A DNA stretch of 64,000 bases from Ferruginibacter sp. (GCA_014379625.1 JACMLJ010000033.1:62001-126000), one strand, 5' to 3'; counted from the first letter of the stretch, positions 45,843 through 55,447 are shown. Notes: generated from the sequence alone by a model not told the origin. Made by a program: numbers and translations.

Positions 45843-46099
45843 TTAATGAATAATTGGTTGAATGATTCTTACCGACAGAATGTGTTGATCAGACTATTGC
45901 GAAATTTTTATCAACAAAGTTTATCAACCATTGATAGTCAGCTGTATGCAAGATATATTTTTCAATTTGTTTTAGCATCACTTTAACATGAAAGGAATAA
46001 ACTTTGCAAACAGTGGCAAAGAATTTGACCTGATAATAATGTTGCCTTTACGGCGCAAAAGTAGTAACTTCATCCTATAATAATTTCAAACAAATTATC

Positions 46100-46873
46100 A
46101 TGAACACCAAACTTTTACTTCTCGCAATTTCTGTGACCGCTTTTAGCAGTTGCAGCACTCTTTATAAATCTGGTCAAACACCAGATGATGTTTATTTTTC
46201 ACCAGTTCGGCCTTATGAGGAGGAAAGCAAAAAAGAAGAACAAAAGAACGAAGTGAAAAATTATGATGGCTATAATATGGAGGACAGGGCCATTCGCCTT
46301 GGTATCAATGACCGTCGCTTTAGAAATTTTGATAATGATTACGGGTATAATTCCTATAATTTTAGCAATAATTATTATAATGACTACGGATTTAATAAAT
46401 ATAACTACGGGTACAATTCTTATAATTTTGGATTTAACAATGGATATTATTACAATCCGTACTTTGCTTATTACCCTGTTTTTGTTCCTGTTTATCTTAT
46501 TCCTTCCAAACCCAAAAACACTACGCCAAGGATGGGTAATTTAGGAGGGTATAATTCAGGTTATAACTCTAACACGAACACCACACCCACCAATACAAAA
46601 ACAGGTAACACAAGATCAGTAAGATCAAACAATAGTAATGGAAGCGCTGTTGGAAATGTTATCCGGCAAATTTTAGCACCCAGTAATACAGATAATAATA
46701 ACTATAATAATTCCCGTAGTACAAATAATAATTCTTCAGATAATTCTTCATCCAATAATAACCGCACCTATACGCCTTCAAGCAATAGCAGCAGCAATTC
46801 ATCATCTTCAGGAAGCAGCAGTTCATCCGGATCTGGTGGCGTAACAAGACAACCAAGAGGGGGTGGAAATTAA
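46100..46873 (+). CDS. Asn/Tyr-rich low-complexity lipoprotein
   Basis: A 257-residue protein with a lipoprotein signal (lipobox AFSSC, Cys about residue 18). A charged linker (EEESKKEEQKNE) is followed by a long Asn/Tyr-rich part (residues about 70-125, repeats of YGYNSYNF), a Pro-containing hydrophobic segment (PYFAYYPVFVPVYL), and a tail rich in Asn, Ser and Gly. No domain is recognised; comparable proteins are common and poorly annotated in this phylum. It is probably exposed on the cell envelope. Low complexity of this kind can mislead similarity searches. Confidence 0.75.
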   Translation: MNTKLLLLAISVTAFSSCSTLYKSGQTPDDVYFSPVRPYEEESKKEEQKNEVKNYDGYNMEDRAIRLGINDRRFRNFDNDYGYNSYNFSNNYYNDYGFNKYNYGYNSYNFGFNNGYYYNPYFAYYPVFVPVYLIPSKPKNTTPRMGNLGGYNSGYNSNTNTTPTNTKTGNTRSVRSNNSNGSAVGNVIRQILAPSNTDNNNYNNSRSTNNNSSDNSSSNNNRTYTPSSNSSSNSSSSGSSSSSGSGGVTRQPRGGGN

Positions 46874-46946
46874 TTTATAGAAATCTTTATTAATTCGTTT
46901 GGTGATGAACGGTAGTTAACCGCTGTCGCCCTTAAATACTATTGTC

Positions 46947-48491
46947 ATGAAAAAATATATACTCCTGCCAGTTTTGCTGATAAGCACATTTATTTATGCT
47001 CAAATACCGGAAGATGCTTTACGCTATTCCTACTTTCCTCAAAACGGAACTGCACGAAATCTTGCCATTGGCGGGGCAATGGGTTCACTTGGAGGAGATA
47101 TTAACGCCATTTTTGTAAACCCCGCGGGATTGGGCAATTACAAGACCGGAGAGTTTGTGTTTACACCAGGTTTTTTTATGAATAATAATAAGAGCAATTT
47201 CCGGGAAACCCAGAATAAAAATAAAAAGAATAATATCGGGTTAGGACCAATTGGTTTTGTGTATGGATTTGCCAACCGGTACAATAACAAATCAAGCCAG
47301 GCAATCAGTTTAGCTCTCACACAGACCGCCAACTATAATAATAGCGTTCAATACAATGGTTTGAACAATTTTAGTTCTTACACTGAGCGATGGGCCGAAC
47401 AGGTAGCCAAAAGCAATCTGTCACTTGATGACGCTTTAAACAACCCGGTGTTTGCCTACGGGGCCGCACCGGCACTGGACACCTACCTGGTGGACACTTT
47501 CAGGATCAACGGAGCTGTACAGGTTAGGGGTTTACCGGAAGATATCCTGGATGCAGGTCAGGCGCTTCGCCAGCAAAACACCATCGACACCAAGGGTGCG
47601 CAATATGAACTGGCGTTGGGTTATGCCGTAAATAAAAATGATAAATTTCAATTTGGATTCAGTGTCGGAATTCCAATTATGAATTACACCAGCACTACAA
47701 CATTTAAAGAAAATGATACTTCATCTAATAATTTAAATGGATTTGATTCTTTTACCTACACAGATGATTATACTACCCGCGGAGCCGGGATCAATGCAAA
47801 ACTTGGATTGATCTTTAAGCCGACTGAGCATATTCGTTTAGGGCTCGCAGTACACACGCCCACCTATATGGTATCTTTAAAAGATAAAAGAACTTCATCC
47901 ATAGTCGCCAATACTGAAGATTACGGAGGCTCGCTCCAGGCTTCTTCGCTCAAGTTTACCAATGACCAGCCAGGTGAAAGCAAGTACAGCATGCTTACGC
48001 CATGGAAAGTAATGGTGAGCGGTAGCTACGTTTTCAGGGAAATTGAGAATGTAAGAAAACAAAAAGGATTTATCACCGCGGATATTGAATTTGTTAACCA
48101 TAAGAGTTCTAATTTTTATAGCGCTAATGAAACACCCACCGCTGACGAAAAATTATATTACAAATCGTTGAACAATGTTATAAAGGATCAATACAAAGGC
48201 AATTTTAATTTCCGTGTGGGAGGCGAACTGAAGTTCAATACCATTATGACCAGGTTAGGCTTTGCTTACTACACTAACCCGTACAAAGACACCGAAATAA
48301 AGGCCAGCAGGATGTTGTTAAGCGGTGGGCTGGGATATCGGCACAAAGGATTTTTTATTGACCTTACCTATGTTCATTCGATCAATAAAGACGTGAGTTT
48401 TCCGTACCGTTTAGAGGACAGGGCAAATACCTTTGCAACCATCAATGATCAGCGTGGAAACATTATTGCAAGTGTGGGATTTAAGTTTTAA
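46947..48491 (+). CDS. OmpP1/FadL-family outer membrane protein
   Basis: A 514-residue protein with a signal peptide (residues 1-19, ending in YAQ) and the FadL/OmpP1 barrel. The family hallmark is the N-terminal hatch motif, here DINAIFVNPAGLGNY around residues 51-65, preceded by ARNLAIGGAMGSLGG. The C terminus ends in beta strands with a final aromatic (IIASVGFKF). It would carry hydrophobic compounds across the outer membrane. It lies 73 bp after the Asn/Tyr-rich lipoprotein gene. Confidence 0.88.
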   Translation: MKKYILLPVLLISTFIYAQIPEDALRYSYFPQNGTARNLAIGGAMGSLGGDINAIFVNPAGLGNYKTGEFVFTPGFFMNNNKSNFRETQNKNKKNNIGLGPIGFVYGFANRYNNKSSQAISLALTQTANYNNSVQYNGLNNFSSYTERWAEQVAKSNLSLDDALNNPVFAYGAAPALDTYLVDTFRINGAVQVRGLPEDILDAGQALRQQNTIDTKGAQYELALGYAVNKNDKFQFGFSVGIPIMNYTSTTTFKENDTSSNNLNGFDSFTYTDDYTTRGAGINAKLGLIFKPTEHIRLGLAVHTPTYMVSLKDKRTSSIVANTEDYGGSLQASSLKFTNDQPGESKYSMLTPWKVMVSGSYVFREIENVRKQKGFITADIEFVNHKSSNFYSANETPTADEKLYYKSLNNVIKDQYKGNFNFRVGGELKFNTIMTRLGFAYYTNPYKDTEIKASRMLLSGGLGYRHKGFFIDLTYVHSINKDVSFPYRLEDRANTFATINDQRGNIIASVGFKF

Positions 48492-48503
48492 TGGATCAAC
48501 GGA

Positions 48504-48593
48504 TAAGGGATAAGGAATAATGGATAATTGACAAATATTTTAATTGTTATTGCCTTGTTTGTTGCCCCTTCTTTTAAAATTGATACATTAAAT
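48504..48593. repeat. Dispersed repeat, copy A
   Basis: About 90 bases just past the FadL-like gene match 50312-50393 with gaps. Shared pieces include ATAATGGATAATTGA/ATAATGGAATAATTGA, ATTGCCTTGTTTGTTGCCC/GTTGCCTTGGTTTTTGCCC and an ending in ATTAAAT. Neither copy encodes a recognisable protein. The two bracket the miaA and pRiA4b-like genes. Confidence 0.5.
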
Positions 48594-48642
48594 CATGGAA
48601 CGGTTTACAGCGAATTTGTGAATGCCGGGAGTAAAGCAATAG

Positions 48643-49590
48643 TCAATTATCAAATAAAAAATTATTCATTAAACAATACATTACTGCGTCAATATCCGGC
48701 CTGCACCATTTTACTTCTTCCTCTTTTTTAAACCAGGTCATTTGTCGTTTGGCATAATGTCGTGTATTGTTTTTTATGGCTGCTGTTGCTTCAGCCAGGC
48801 TGGTTTCTTCTTTGAAGTAAGCAAATAATTCCTTGTAACCTACTGTTTGCAAGGCATTCAGGTGCTGGTAAGGCTCAAGATTCTTCACTTCATCCGGTAG
48901 GCCACCCTGTATCATCGAATCCACCCGGTTGTTGATCCGTTGATATAGTTCTTCTCTTGGTAATTCCAGTCCAATTTTAATGATTGTGAAATCCCTTGCT
49001 ACTTTTTTTTGGGTTTGAAATTCAGCAATTGATTTACCCGTAGATAGCTTTACTTCCAGCGCCCGCATCAGTCTTTGTGGATTCTGTACTTCGCTTGCTG
49101 AGAAATATACGGGATCGCATTTTTGTACTTCCCGCTGTAACCAATCCAATCCCCCTAATTTATAATCCAGGGTAATTTTTTCTCTTATCCCTGGTAAAAT
49201 AACGGGCACTTCATCCATACCGCTACAGAATGTTTTTATATACAATCCGGTACCACCCACCATAATCGCTATGTCGCCGGTTTCAAATATTTCCCGCAAT
49301 TTATCCAATGCATATTTTTCAAATATCCCCGCATTCACCGTTTCATGAACGGAATGAGAATTGATGAAATAATGATGAATGGATTGCAATTCTTCAGGGG
49401 AAGGTTTAGCTACACCGATATCCAGTTCTTTAAAACACTGACGGCTATCCGCAGAAATGATCCGGGTGGAAAAATGCTTCGCTAACGCAATAGCAACGGC
49501 TGTTTTACCAACTGCGGTTGGTCCCAAAATAATGATGCAGGTCTTTTTAATTGAAAATTTTTTAATGGATAGTTCCTTGTATTCAAACAA
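48643..49590 (-). CDS. miaA: tRNA dimethylallyltransferase MiaA
   Basis: An enzyme of up to 315 residues that adds the dimethylallyl group to A37 of tRNAs reading codons that begin with U. The P loop is ILGPTAVGKTAVAIAL, with ISADSRQ as the prenyl-acceptor-site region, VGGTGLYIKTFCSG, NPQRLMRALEV, and the later ALQTVGYKELFAYF and TRHYAKRQMTWFK. No ATG is available. The annotated start is TTG at 49590; homologs begin near KKTCIIILGPTA, so an ATT codon 13 residues later is another candidate. A promoter-like box overlaps the TTG. Confidence 0.88.
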   Translation of the reverse strand: MFEYKELSIKKFSIKKTCIIILGPTAVGKTAVAIALAKHFSTRIISADSRQCFKELDIGVAKPSPEELQSIHHYFINSHSVHETVNAGIFEKYALDKLREIFETGDIAIMVGGTGLYIKTFCSGMDEVPVILPGIREKITLDYKLGGLDWLQREVQKCDPVYFSASEVQNPQRLMRALEVKLSTGKSIAEFQTQKKVARDFTIIKIGLELPREELYQRINNRVDSMIQGGLPDEVKNLEPYQHLNALQTVGYKELFAYFKEETSLAEATAAIKNNTRHYAKRQMTWFKKEEEVKWCRPDIDAVMYCLMNNFLFDN

Positions 49591-49595
49591 AATTA
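49588..49595 (-). promoter_or_regulatory. TAnnTTTG match overlapping the miaA TTG start
   Basis: The minus strand reads TAATTTTG. Its last three bases are the TTG start codon of the annotated miaA frame. If this is the -7 box, translation must begin downstream of it, which conflicts with the TTG start. The box may also be a chance match in AT-rich DNA. Confidence 0.25.
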
Positions 49596-49713
49596 AATAT
49601 TCACAACAGTAATGAATTAAACTATTTAATTTATCGTATAAAAAATCAGCAACCGGTACAAGCAGCCACCATTAAAGTGTTTATCGCATATCAATTAACC
49701 CTTTATTAATGCA

Positions 49714-50289
49714 CTAAAGTTCTTCGACAGTTTCATCGCCCGTTGTATCTTCTTCAGCTTCGGTGGCATTACCGTCTTCATCTTCTTCGCTAAATCCTTC
49801 CAAAATGGCAGCAGGATTTAGATCGTATTTTTCCTCTACTTCCGCCAGGCGGCTATCTACCAGTCCTTTTGTACCATATTGTGAAGGGGCGATGCCTTCC
49901 GTTCTGATGCAGGACGGATAAGTAATTTTTTTATTTTCATCCTTATCCACATTGATCAGTTCTACCATGAATGTCCAAAGCTTATTAAAATCGTAGACAT
50001 AAATAAACTTTTGATTGGGATCCTTGATTTCAGATCCCAGGGCAACATTTGCCATTATGAGGGGATCTACTTTATATATTTTTTCATCGTACTTTTCTAA
50101 AGAAATTTCCCTTCCTCTTAACCAACTATCATTACTGCGATAGAAAGTAGCTTTGTGCTTATTATCAAACTCATAGCTTTTTAAAATACAATGATGCAGA
50201 TCTGCGAAATTATGGGTATGCTTAATAACCACATCCCTGTAAATGCTTTCATCATCTTCCCAATAAACCCTGAAACGTAAAATTGCCAT
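49714..50289 (-). CDS. pRiA4b ORF-3-like protein
   Basis: A 191-residue cytosolic protein of the plasmid pRiA4b ORF-3-like family (PF07929). The N-terminal domain shows the family pattern IYRDVVIKHTHNFADLHHCILKSYEFDNKHKATFYRS, and FIYVYDFNKLWTFMVELI is the second hallmark (YDFGD-like). The C-terminal 50 residues are strongly acidic (EEDEDGNATEAEEDTT). The family is widespread, with unknown function. It lies upstream of miaA, 123 bp apart on the same strand. Confidence 0.85.
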   Translation of the reverse strand: MAILRFRVYWEDDESIYRDVVIKHTHNFADLHHCILKSYEFDNKHKATFYRSNDSWLRGREISLEKYDEKIYKVDPLIMANVALGSEIKDPNQKFIYVYDFNKLWTFMVELINVDKDENKKITYPSCIRTEGIAPSQYGTKGLVDSRLAEVEEKYDLNPAAILEGFSEEDEDGNATEAEEDTTGDETVEEL

Positions 50290-50311
50290 GCTACGAAATT
50301 AGTGTTTAATT

Positions 50312-50393
50312 GATAACGGATAATGGAATAATTGAAAATATTCAAATTGCTGTTGCCTTGGTTTTTGCCCTCTTGAAATAATAAATTAAATTA
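50312..50393. repeat. Dispersed repeat, copy B
   Basis: A gapped match to 48504-48593. It lies in the leader region of the pRiA4b-like gene, 22 bases upstream of its start codon. A segment further right (50440-50465) has the TCACCCC and CTCTCTCCCCC pattern seen in other hairpin repeats of this phylum. Confidence 0.5.
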
Positions 50394-50586
50394 CTATTGT
50401 CCTACCAAATACTTGAACCCCTTATCCGGCCTGTATGACCTCACCCCAACCTCTCTCCCCCTTCAACAAGCTCAGAATTCAGGGATAGAACCCTTAATGG
50501 TAAAAGCTTTTAGCAAATCTGACTAATTTTTAACGGATGACAGTGAAATTAAATCATTCAAATTTGGATACCGCTCAATATACTCA

Positions 50587-51996
50587 TTATTCCAGCCCCA
50601 GTTCAATCGCCTTTTTTTGCATGAACCCCATCGCGGCATCGTAATTGTTTGGAATGTGTCCATCTAATATTGCGTCCCTTATCGCATTTTTTAGTTCCCC
50701 TATGATTCGGCCCGGTGGCAGGTTAAATCTTTCCATTATCATTTCACCGGTAACCGGTGGCTGCCAGTTGCGCAACTGGTCACTTGCTTCTACTTCCAGG
50801 CAACGCTGCCGTACCATTTCAAAGTTTTCAAGGTAGCGCTTTACCTTTTGTTTGTTTTTAGAAGTGATATCCGCATTGCAGAGCGTCATCAACGCATCAA
50901 AGTCTTCTCCAGCATCAAACAATAATCTCCGGATAGCTGAATCGGTTATATTTTCTTTTGTAAGACCGATCGGGCGCAGATGCATTTCCACCATCTTACG
51001 GACAAATTTCATTTTTTCGTTTTGTGGCAATTTCAATTGCGCGAAAATTTTGGGCACCATCCTACCTCCCACTACTTCGTGGCCGTGAAAAGTCCAGCCG
51101 TGACCAGCTTCAAATTTTTTAGTAGCAGGTTTGGCTATATCATGCAATATGGCCGCCCAGCGTAACCAAATATCGTCCGTATGCTCACTTATATTGTCAA
51201 CTACCTGCAACGTATGATAGAAGTTATCCTTGTGCCCCTTCCCATCAATGTACTCGGCGCCGGCAAGGTCTATCATCTGGGGAAAAATAATTTTCAGCAA
51301 GCCGCTTTTATACAGCAGGTCAAATCCGATGGAAGGCTTTTTACAAAGTAAAATTTTGTTCAGCTCATCCGCAATGCGTTCCCCGCTTACAATCTTTATC
51401 CGGAAGGCATTTTCGCTGATAGCGGCAAAAGTTTTTTCTTCAATTGAATAATTCAACTGGGCCGCAAAACGTATGCCCCTCAACATTCGTAACGGATCAT
51501 CACTGAAGGTCAATTCAGGATCCAACGGTGTTTTAAGGATTTTATTTTCAATATCCGTGATACCATTAAATGGATCTACCAAAGCTCCATAATTTTCCTT
51601 GTTTAGGCTTATGGCGAGGGCATTAATGGTAAAGTCCCTTCTGTCCTGGTCATCTTCCAGTGTACCGGTTTCAACTATCGGTTTACGGCTATCGTAGGTA
51701 TAGCTTTCCTTCCTGGCACCTACAAATTCGATGTCGATACCGTCTACTTTTATTTGTGCGGTACCGAAATTCTTAAAGAAACTTACTGTTGGTTTTGGGT
51801 GGAATTGTATCGCTACTGCTTGCGCCAGCGCAATTCCATCACCCGTGCACACAATATCGATATCTTTTGTGGGCCTGCCAATAATCTTGTCACGAACAAA
51901 GCCACCAATCAAATAACATTGCACCTGGAGCGCTTCTGCTGACGCTGCAATTCTTTTAAAAATGATCAACTCTTTATCGGTGCAATGGATGTACAT
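50587..51996 (-). CDS. cca: CCA tRNA nucleotidyltransferase with HD domain
   Basis: A 469-residue class II nucleotidyltransferase from the ATG at 51996 (a TTG at 52005 would add three residues). The catalytic motif is YLIGGFVRDKIIGRPTKDIDIV with the Asp-x-Asp pair, followed by TRRDFTINALAI-like sequence (DRRDFTINALAI) and DPLRMLRGIRFAAQL. An HD phosphohydrolase domain is marked by WAAILHDIAKPATKKF and HGHEVVGG. It adds or repairs the CCA tail of tRNA. A promoter box lies just upstream of the ATG. Confidence 0.93.
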   Translation of the reverse strand: MYIHCTDKELIIFKRIAASAEALQVQCYLIGGFVRDKIIGRPTKDIDIVCTGDGIALAQAVAIQFHPKPTVSFFKNFGTAQIKVDGIDIEFVGARKESYTYDSRKPIVETGTLEDDQDRRDFTINALAISLNKENYGALVDPFNGITDIENKILKTPLDPELTFSDDPLRMLRGIRFAAQLNYSIEEKTFAAISENAFRIKIVSGERIADELNKILLCKKPSIGFDLLYKSGLLKIIFPQMIDLAGAEYIDGKGHKDNFYHTLQVVDNISEHTDDIWLRWAAILHDIAKPATKKFEAGHGWTFHGHEVVGGRMVPKIFAQLKLPQNEKMKFVRKMVEMHLRPIGLTKENITDSAIRRLLFDAGEDFDALMTLCNADITSKNKQKVKRYLENFEMVRQRCLEVEASDQLRNWQPPVTGEMIMERFNLPPGRIIGELKNAIRDAILDGHIPNNYDAAMGFMQKKAIELGLE

Positions 51997-52002
51997 AGCC
52001 TG

Positions 52003-52010
52003 CAAAAATA
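52003..52010 (-). promoter_or_regulatory. Candidate -7 box of the CCA-adding enzyme gene
   Basis: The minus strand reads TATTTTTG (TAnnTTTG), ending 7 nt from the ATG at 51996. A start at this ATG would be essentially leaderless. The box overlaps the alternative TTG start, which supports the ATG. Confidence 0.35.
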
Positions 52011-52264
52011 AGCTGTAAGATTCATATCTCCGATGGGTGATTTTTTATGCCTGATCTTTTAAGGGCCTTCCGAATAACAGCGCGAAACTGTTTGGGTAAA
52101 TTTGTAATTCCTATAGTATAAGTATTTGCTGAAGCATCATTCTATATATAAAGCTCTCTTTAAAACCTGGCGTTTCGGCACCAATGTTGCCACTATACAC
52201 ATCCACGCAAAATAAACTGTATCAACCAGGTGTTTTGACATTTTGGCTTTATATTGAAAAAATT

Positions 52265-54664
52265 ATGAATAATAGCTTTTATTTCCAGGGTCCGGAAGAA
52301 GAAATGGAATTTATGCCGATCATTCCATTAAATGAAGATGATAACGAAGATGCAGATACACAGGCCATTCCAAACGAATTACCCCTTTTACCTTTACGCA
52401 ATACCGTTCTGTTCCCGGGGGTGGTATTACCTATTACTGTGGGCAGGGACAAGAGTATAAAAGCGGTCAGCGATGCTTATAAGGCTGACAAATTGATAGG
52501 CGTGATAGCGCAAAAAGACAGTACCGTTGAAGAGCCCACCGTAAGTGACCTGGAAGAAATTGGAACAGTGGCAAAAATAGCCAAACTCATCAAAATGCCC
52601 GATGGAGGGACCACTATTATTATCCAGGGGAAAAAGCGTTTTAAGATTGATGAAATTACAAGTGAAGACCCTTATTTTAAGGCAAAAATCCAGACATTAG
52701 AAGAGGAAGTATTGAAAAATGACAATGATTTTAACGCGATGGTGGGAGGTATTAAAGATCTTGCCGGGCAGATTGTACAAATTTCACCTAACCTGCCCAG
52801 TGAGGCCGCTATTATTTTAAAGAACATTGAAAACCCCGCATTCCTGATTCATTTTGTGAGCAGCAATTTAAACAGCGATATAAAAGACAAACAACGCCTG
52901 CTCGTGATCAATAATATCAAAGCGAGGGCAGAATTACTGATGAACCTGATGCAGACAGAACTGCAATACACCGAACTTAAAAACAAAGTAACCAATAAAA
53001 CCCGCGCCGAGCTGGATAAACAACAAAGGGAATATTTTCTGCAACAGCAGATGAAAGCCATTAAGGAAGAATTGGGAGGGGACAATGTTGCCGAAGTAAA
53101 GGAAATGCTGAAAAAGGCGGAAGGTAAAAAATGGCCCAAAGCCGCATTGGAAATGTTTCATAAAGGCGCAGAGAAGCTGGAAAGAATGCACCCCAGTACG
53201 CCGGATTATTCTATCGTGTACAATCACCTGGATCTTATGCTTGACCTGCCCTGGGAAGATTATACACCCGACTCTTATGACCTGAAAAAGGCGAAAAAAA
53301 TACTGGATCATGATCATTATGGCATGCACAAGGTGAAAGAACGCATACTTGAATACCTGGCAGTACTGAAATTAAAAGGTGATATGAAAAGCCCGATCCT
53401 TTGTTTTGTAGGCCCTCCGGGAATTGGCAAGACAAGCTTAGGTAAAAGCATTGCCCATGCAATTGCAAGAAAATATGTGCGAGTGAGCCTGGGCGGGCTG
53501 CATGATGAAAGTGAGATACGCGGTCATCGTAAAACTTATATCGGCGCTATGCCCGGCAGAATTATTCAATCCATCCGGAAAATAAAAAGCAGCAACCCCG
53601 TGATGATATTAGATGAAATTGATAAAGTTGGCAACGACCAGCGGGGTGACCCATCCTCGGCCCTGCTTGAAGTACTGGACCCGGAGCAAAACAATTCGTT
53701 CTACGATAATTATCTTGAACTGGAATATGACCTTAGCAAAGTGCTGTTTATCGCAACCGCGAATAACATTAATAATATACAACCCGCATTAAGAGACCGG
53801 CTGGAAATTATTGACCTTAGCGGTTATGCCGTAGAAGAAAAAATCGAGATCGCCCGTCAGCATTTGCTTCCCAAACAACAGGAAGCGCATGGCCTGAAAA
53901 ATGTAACAATCAAGGTTAGTGATAAGGTACTGGAAAAAATTATTGAAGATTATACAAGGGAAAGCGGAGTGAGAGATCTCGACAGGCAACTCGCATCAGT
54001 AATGCGTAACCTGGCCAAACAATTCGCTACCAAAGACAAATTAAAACCTACACTAACCCAGGTGGATGTTGAAAAAATTTTGGGCCGACCCAGGTTTAGC
54101 AATGAAATGTATAAGATAGCCAATATGGCGGGGGTAGCTGTTGGGCTTGCGTGGACTTACGTGGGTGGAGACATTCTATTTATAGAGATCAGCTTAAGTG
54201 ATGGCAAGGGTGAATTGAAAATGACCGGTAACCTGGGCAATGTGATGAAGGAAAGCGCCACCACAGCATATACCTGGCTGCAGGTAAATGCCAAAAAATT
54301 AGATATTGATCCCGAAATGTTCAATAAGAAAAATATCCACATCCATGTGCCGGAAGGTGCGGTACCTAAAGACGGCCCAAGTGCCGGCATTACCATGATG
54401 ACGGCATTGGCGAGTGCATTTACCGGCAGAAAAATTAAACCCTACTTAGCAATGACGGGAGAAATAACCCTTCGCGGGCAGGTTTTACCGGTAGGTGGTA
54501 TCAAGGAAAAAGTGCTTGCCGCCAAGCGGGCCGGGTTAAAAGAAATTATTATGTGCTGGCAAAATGAAAAGGATGTCATTGAAATTAATCCCCTGTTTAT
54601 AAAAGGAACTAAGTTTCATTATGTAAAAACAATGCAGCAGGTGATTGATATTGCGCTAACTTAA
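52265..54664 (+). CDS. lon: ATP-dependent protease Lon
   Basis: A 799-residue LonA protease. The N-terminal substrate domain opens with LPLLPLRNTVLFPGVVLPI. The AAA+ module has Walker A FVGPPGIGKTSLGKSIA and Walker B MILDEIDKVG. The protease domain has the catalytic serine in PKDGPSAGITMMTALAS and the catalytic lysine in GGIKEKVLAAKRAG. I start it at the ATG at 52265, because the frame upstream (from 52184) reads as intergenic sequence. It degrades damaged and regulatory proteins in the cytosol. A TAAATTTG box lies about 160 bases upstream. Confidence 0.95.
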   Translation: MNNSFYFQGPEEEMEFMPIIPLNEDDNEDADTQAIPNELPLLPLRNTVLFPGVVLPITVGRDKSIKAVSDAYKADKLIGVIAQKDSTVEEPTVSDLEEIGTVAKIAKLIKMPDGGTTIIIQGKKRFKIDEITSEDPYFKAKIQTLEEEVLKNDNDFNAMVGGIKDLAGQIVQISPNLPSEAAIILKNIENPAFLIHFVSSNLNSDIKDKQRLLVINNIKARAELLMNLMQTELQYTELKNKVTNKTRAELDKQQREYFLQQQMKAIKEELGGDNVAEVKEMLKKAEGKKWPKAALEMFHKGAEKLERMHPSTPDYSIVYNHLDLMLDLPWEDYTPDSYDLKKAKKILDHDHYGMHKVKERILEYLAVLKLKGDMKSPILCFVGPPGIGKTSLGKSIAHAIARKYVRVSLGGLHDESEIRGHRKTYIGAMPGRIIQSIRKIKSSNPVMILDEIDKVGNDQRGDPSSALLEVLDPEQNNSFYDNYLELEYDLSKVLFIATANNINNIQPALRDRLEIIDLSGYAVEEKIEIARQHLLPKQQEAHGLKNVTIKVSDKVLEKIIEDYTRESGVRDLDRQLASVMRNLAKQFATKDKLKPTLTQVDVEKILGRPRFSNEMYKIANMAGVAVGLAWTYVGGDILFIEISLSDGKGELKMTGNLGNVMKESATTAYTWLQVNAKKLDIDPEMFNKKNIHIHVPEGAVPKDGPSAGITMMTALASAFTGRKIKPYLAMTGEITLRGQVLPVGGIKEKVLAAKRAGLKEIIMCWQNEKDVIEINPLFIKGTKFHYVKTMQQVIDIALT

Positions 54665-54949
54665 GAGGGTAATGGTGAATGGGCAAAAGCGGCAATGTAT
54701 TTAGCTGTCAACCATTCATTATCAACAATCGCAAAGCGGATAAGGACTTGAGTCCTGCACTAATACTGATATTACCACCTGCGGCCGGTTTTGATTTGTA
54801 TTTCTTTATTTCAATTTCTATAATAATAACGCCCCTCTGGATTTTAAGACTGAATGGCTCAAATTATTGTAGAAAAACAAGGAAGTTAATATATCTCCAG
54901 AACACAGGAAGGTTGATAATATTCTTACTTAATGCCTTAAGGAGCCGTG

Positions 54950-55447
54950 TTACACCAACTGGTGCGTTTGCTTAATGATCCCCATCACAAATACACTCTG
55001 CACATGTCCCATGTTTTCAATCTGGCTCAGTTTGTTAACATGAAAATCGTAGTACGCGTTCATATCTTCTGAAACTACTTTCAGCATAAAATCAAATTCA
55101 CCCGAAATGCTGTAGCACTCGATCACTTCATTCAGTACCTGCATGGTTTCAATAAATTTTACACCTGCTGTTTTGCTATGCTCTTTCAGTGACACATAGC
55201 AGATCACCATCAGGCCCTTCTTTACCCTGGTATGATCGAGCAGGGTGGCATATTGCTTTATCACGCCATTGGCCTCCATACGCCTGATCCGTTCATGCAC
55301 CGGCGTAGTGCTCAGGTGAACCAGGTCACTGATCTCCTTTACCGTGATCCGCGCATTTTTTTGCAGTAGCTGAAGTATGGCAAGATCCTTATTGTCAAGG
55401 GTAGGTTGGTCAATAGTTGAAACCTCTTTTTGCGAAGCCTTATCCAT
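54950..55447 (-). CDS. Lrp/AsnC-family transcriptional regulator
   Basis: A 165-residue regulator with an N-terminal helix-turn-helix (DLAILQLLQKNARITVKEISDLVHLSTTPVHERIRRMEANGVI) and a C-terminal RAM effector domain (VISEDFDFMLK-like: SGEFDFMLKVVSEDMNAYYDF). Lrp-type proteins form dimers and higher oligomers and respond to amino acids. It is divergent from ahcY, with 122 bp shared between the starts, so control of the methionine/SAM cycle gene is plausible, as is self-regulation. Confidence 0.9.
   Translation of the reverse strand: MDKASQKEVSTIDQPTLDNKDLAILQLLQKNARITVKEISDLVHLSTTPVHERIRRMEANGVIKQYATLLDHTRVKKGLMVICYVSLKEHSKTAGVKFIETMQVLNEVIECYSISGEFDFMLKVVSEDMNAYYDFHVNKLSQIENMGHVQSVFVMGIIKQTHQLV

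Noticed and set aside
48528-48731. A short plus-strand frame after the FadL-like gene
   Set aside because: It covers dispersed repeat copy A and runs into the end of miaA on the other strand.
52097-52104. TAAATTTG as the lon promoter
   Set aside because: It lies about 160 bases before the start codon and no -33 box is at the right distance; only mentioned in the lon entry.
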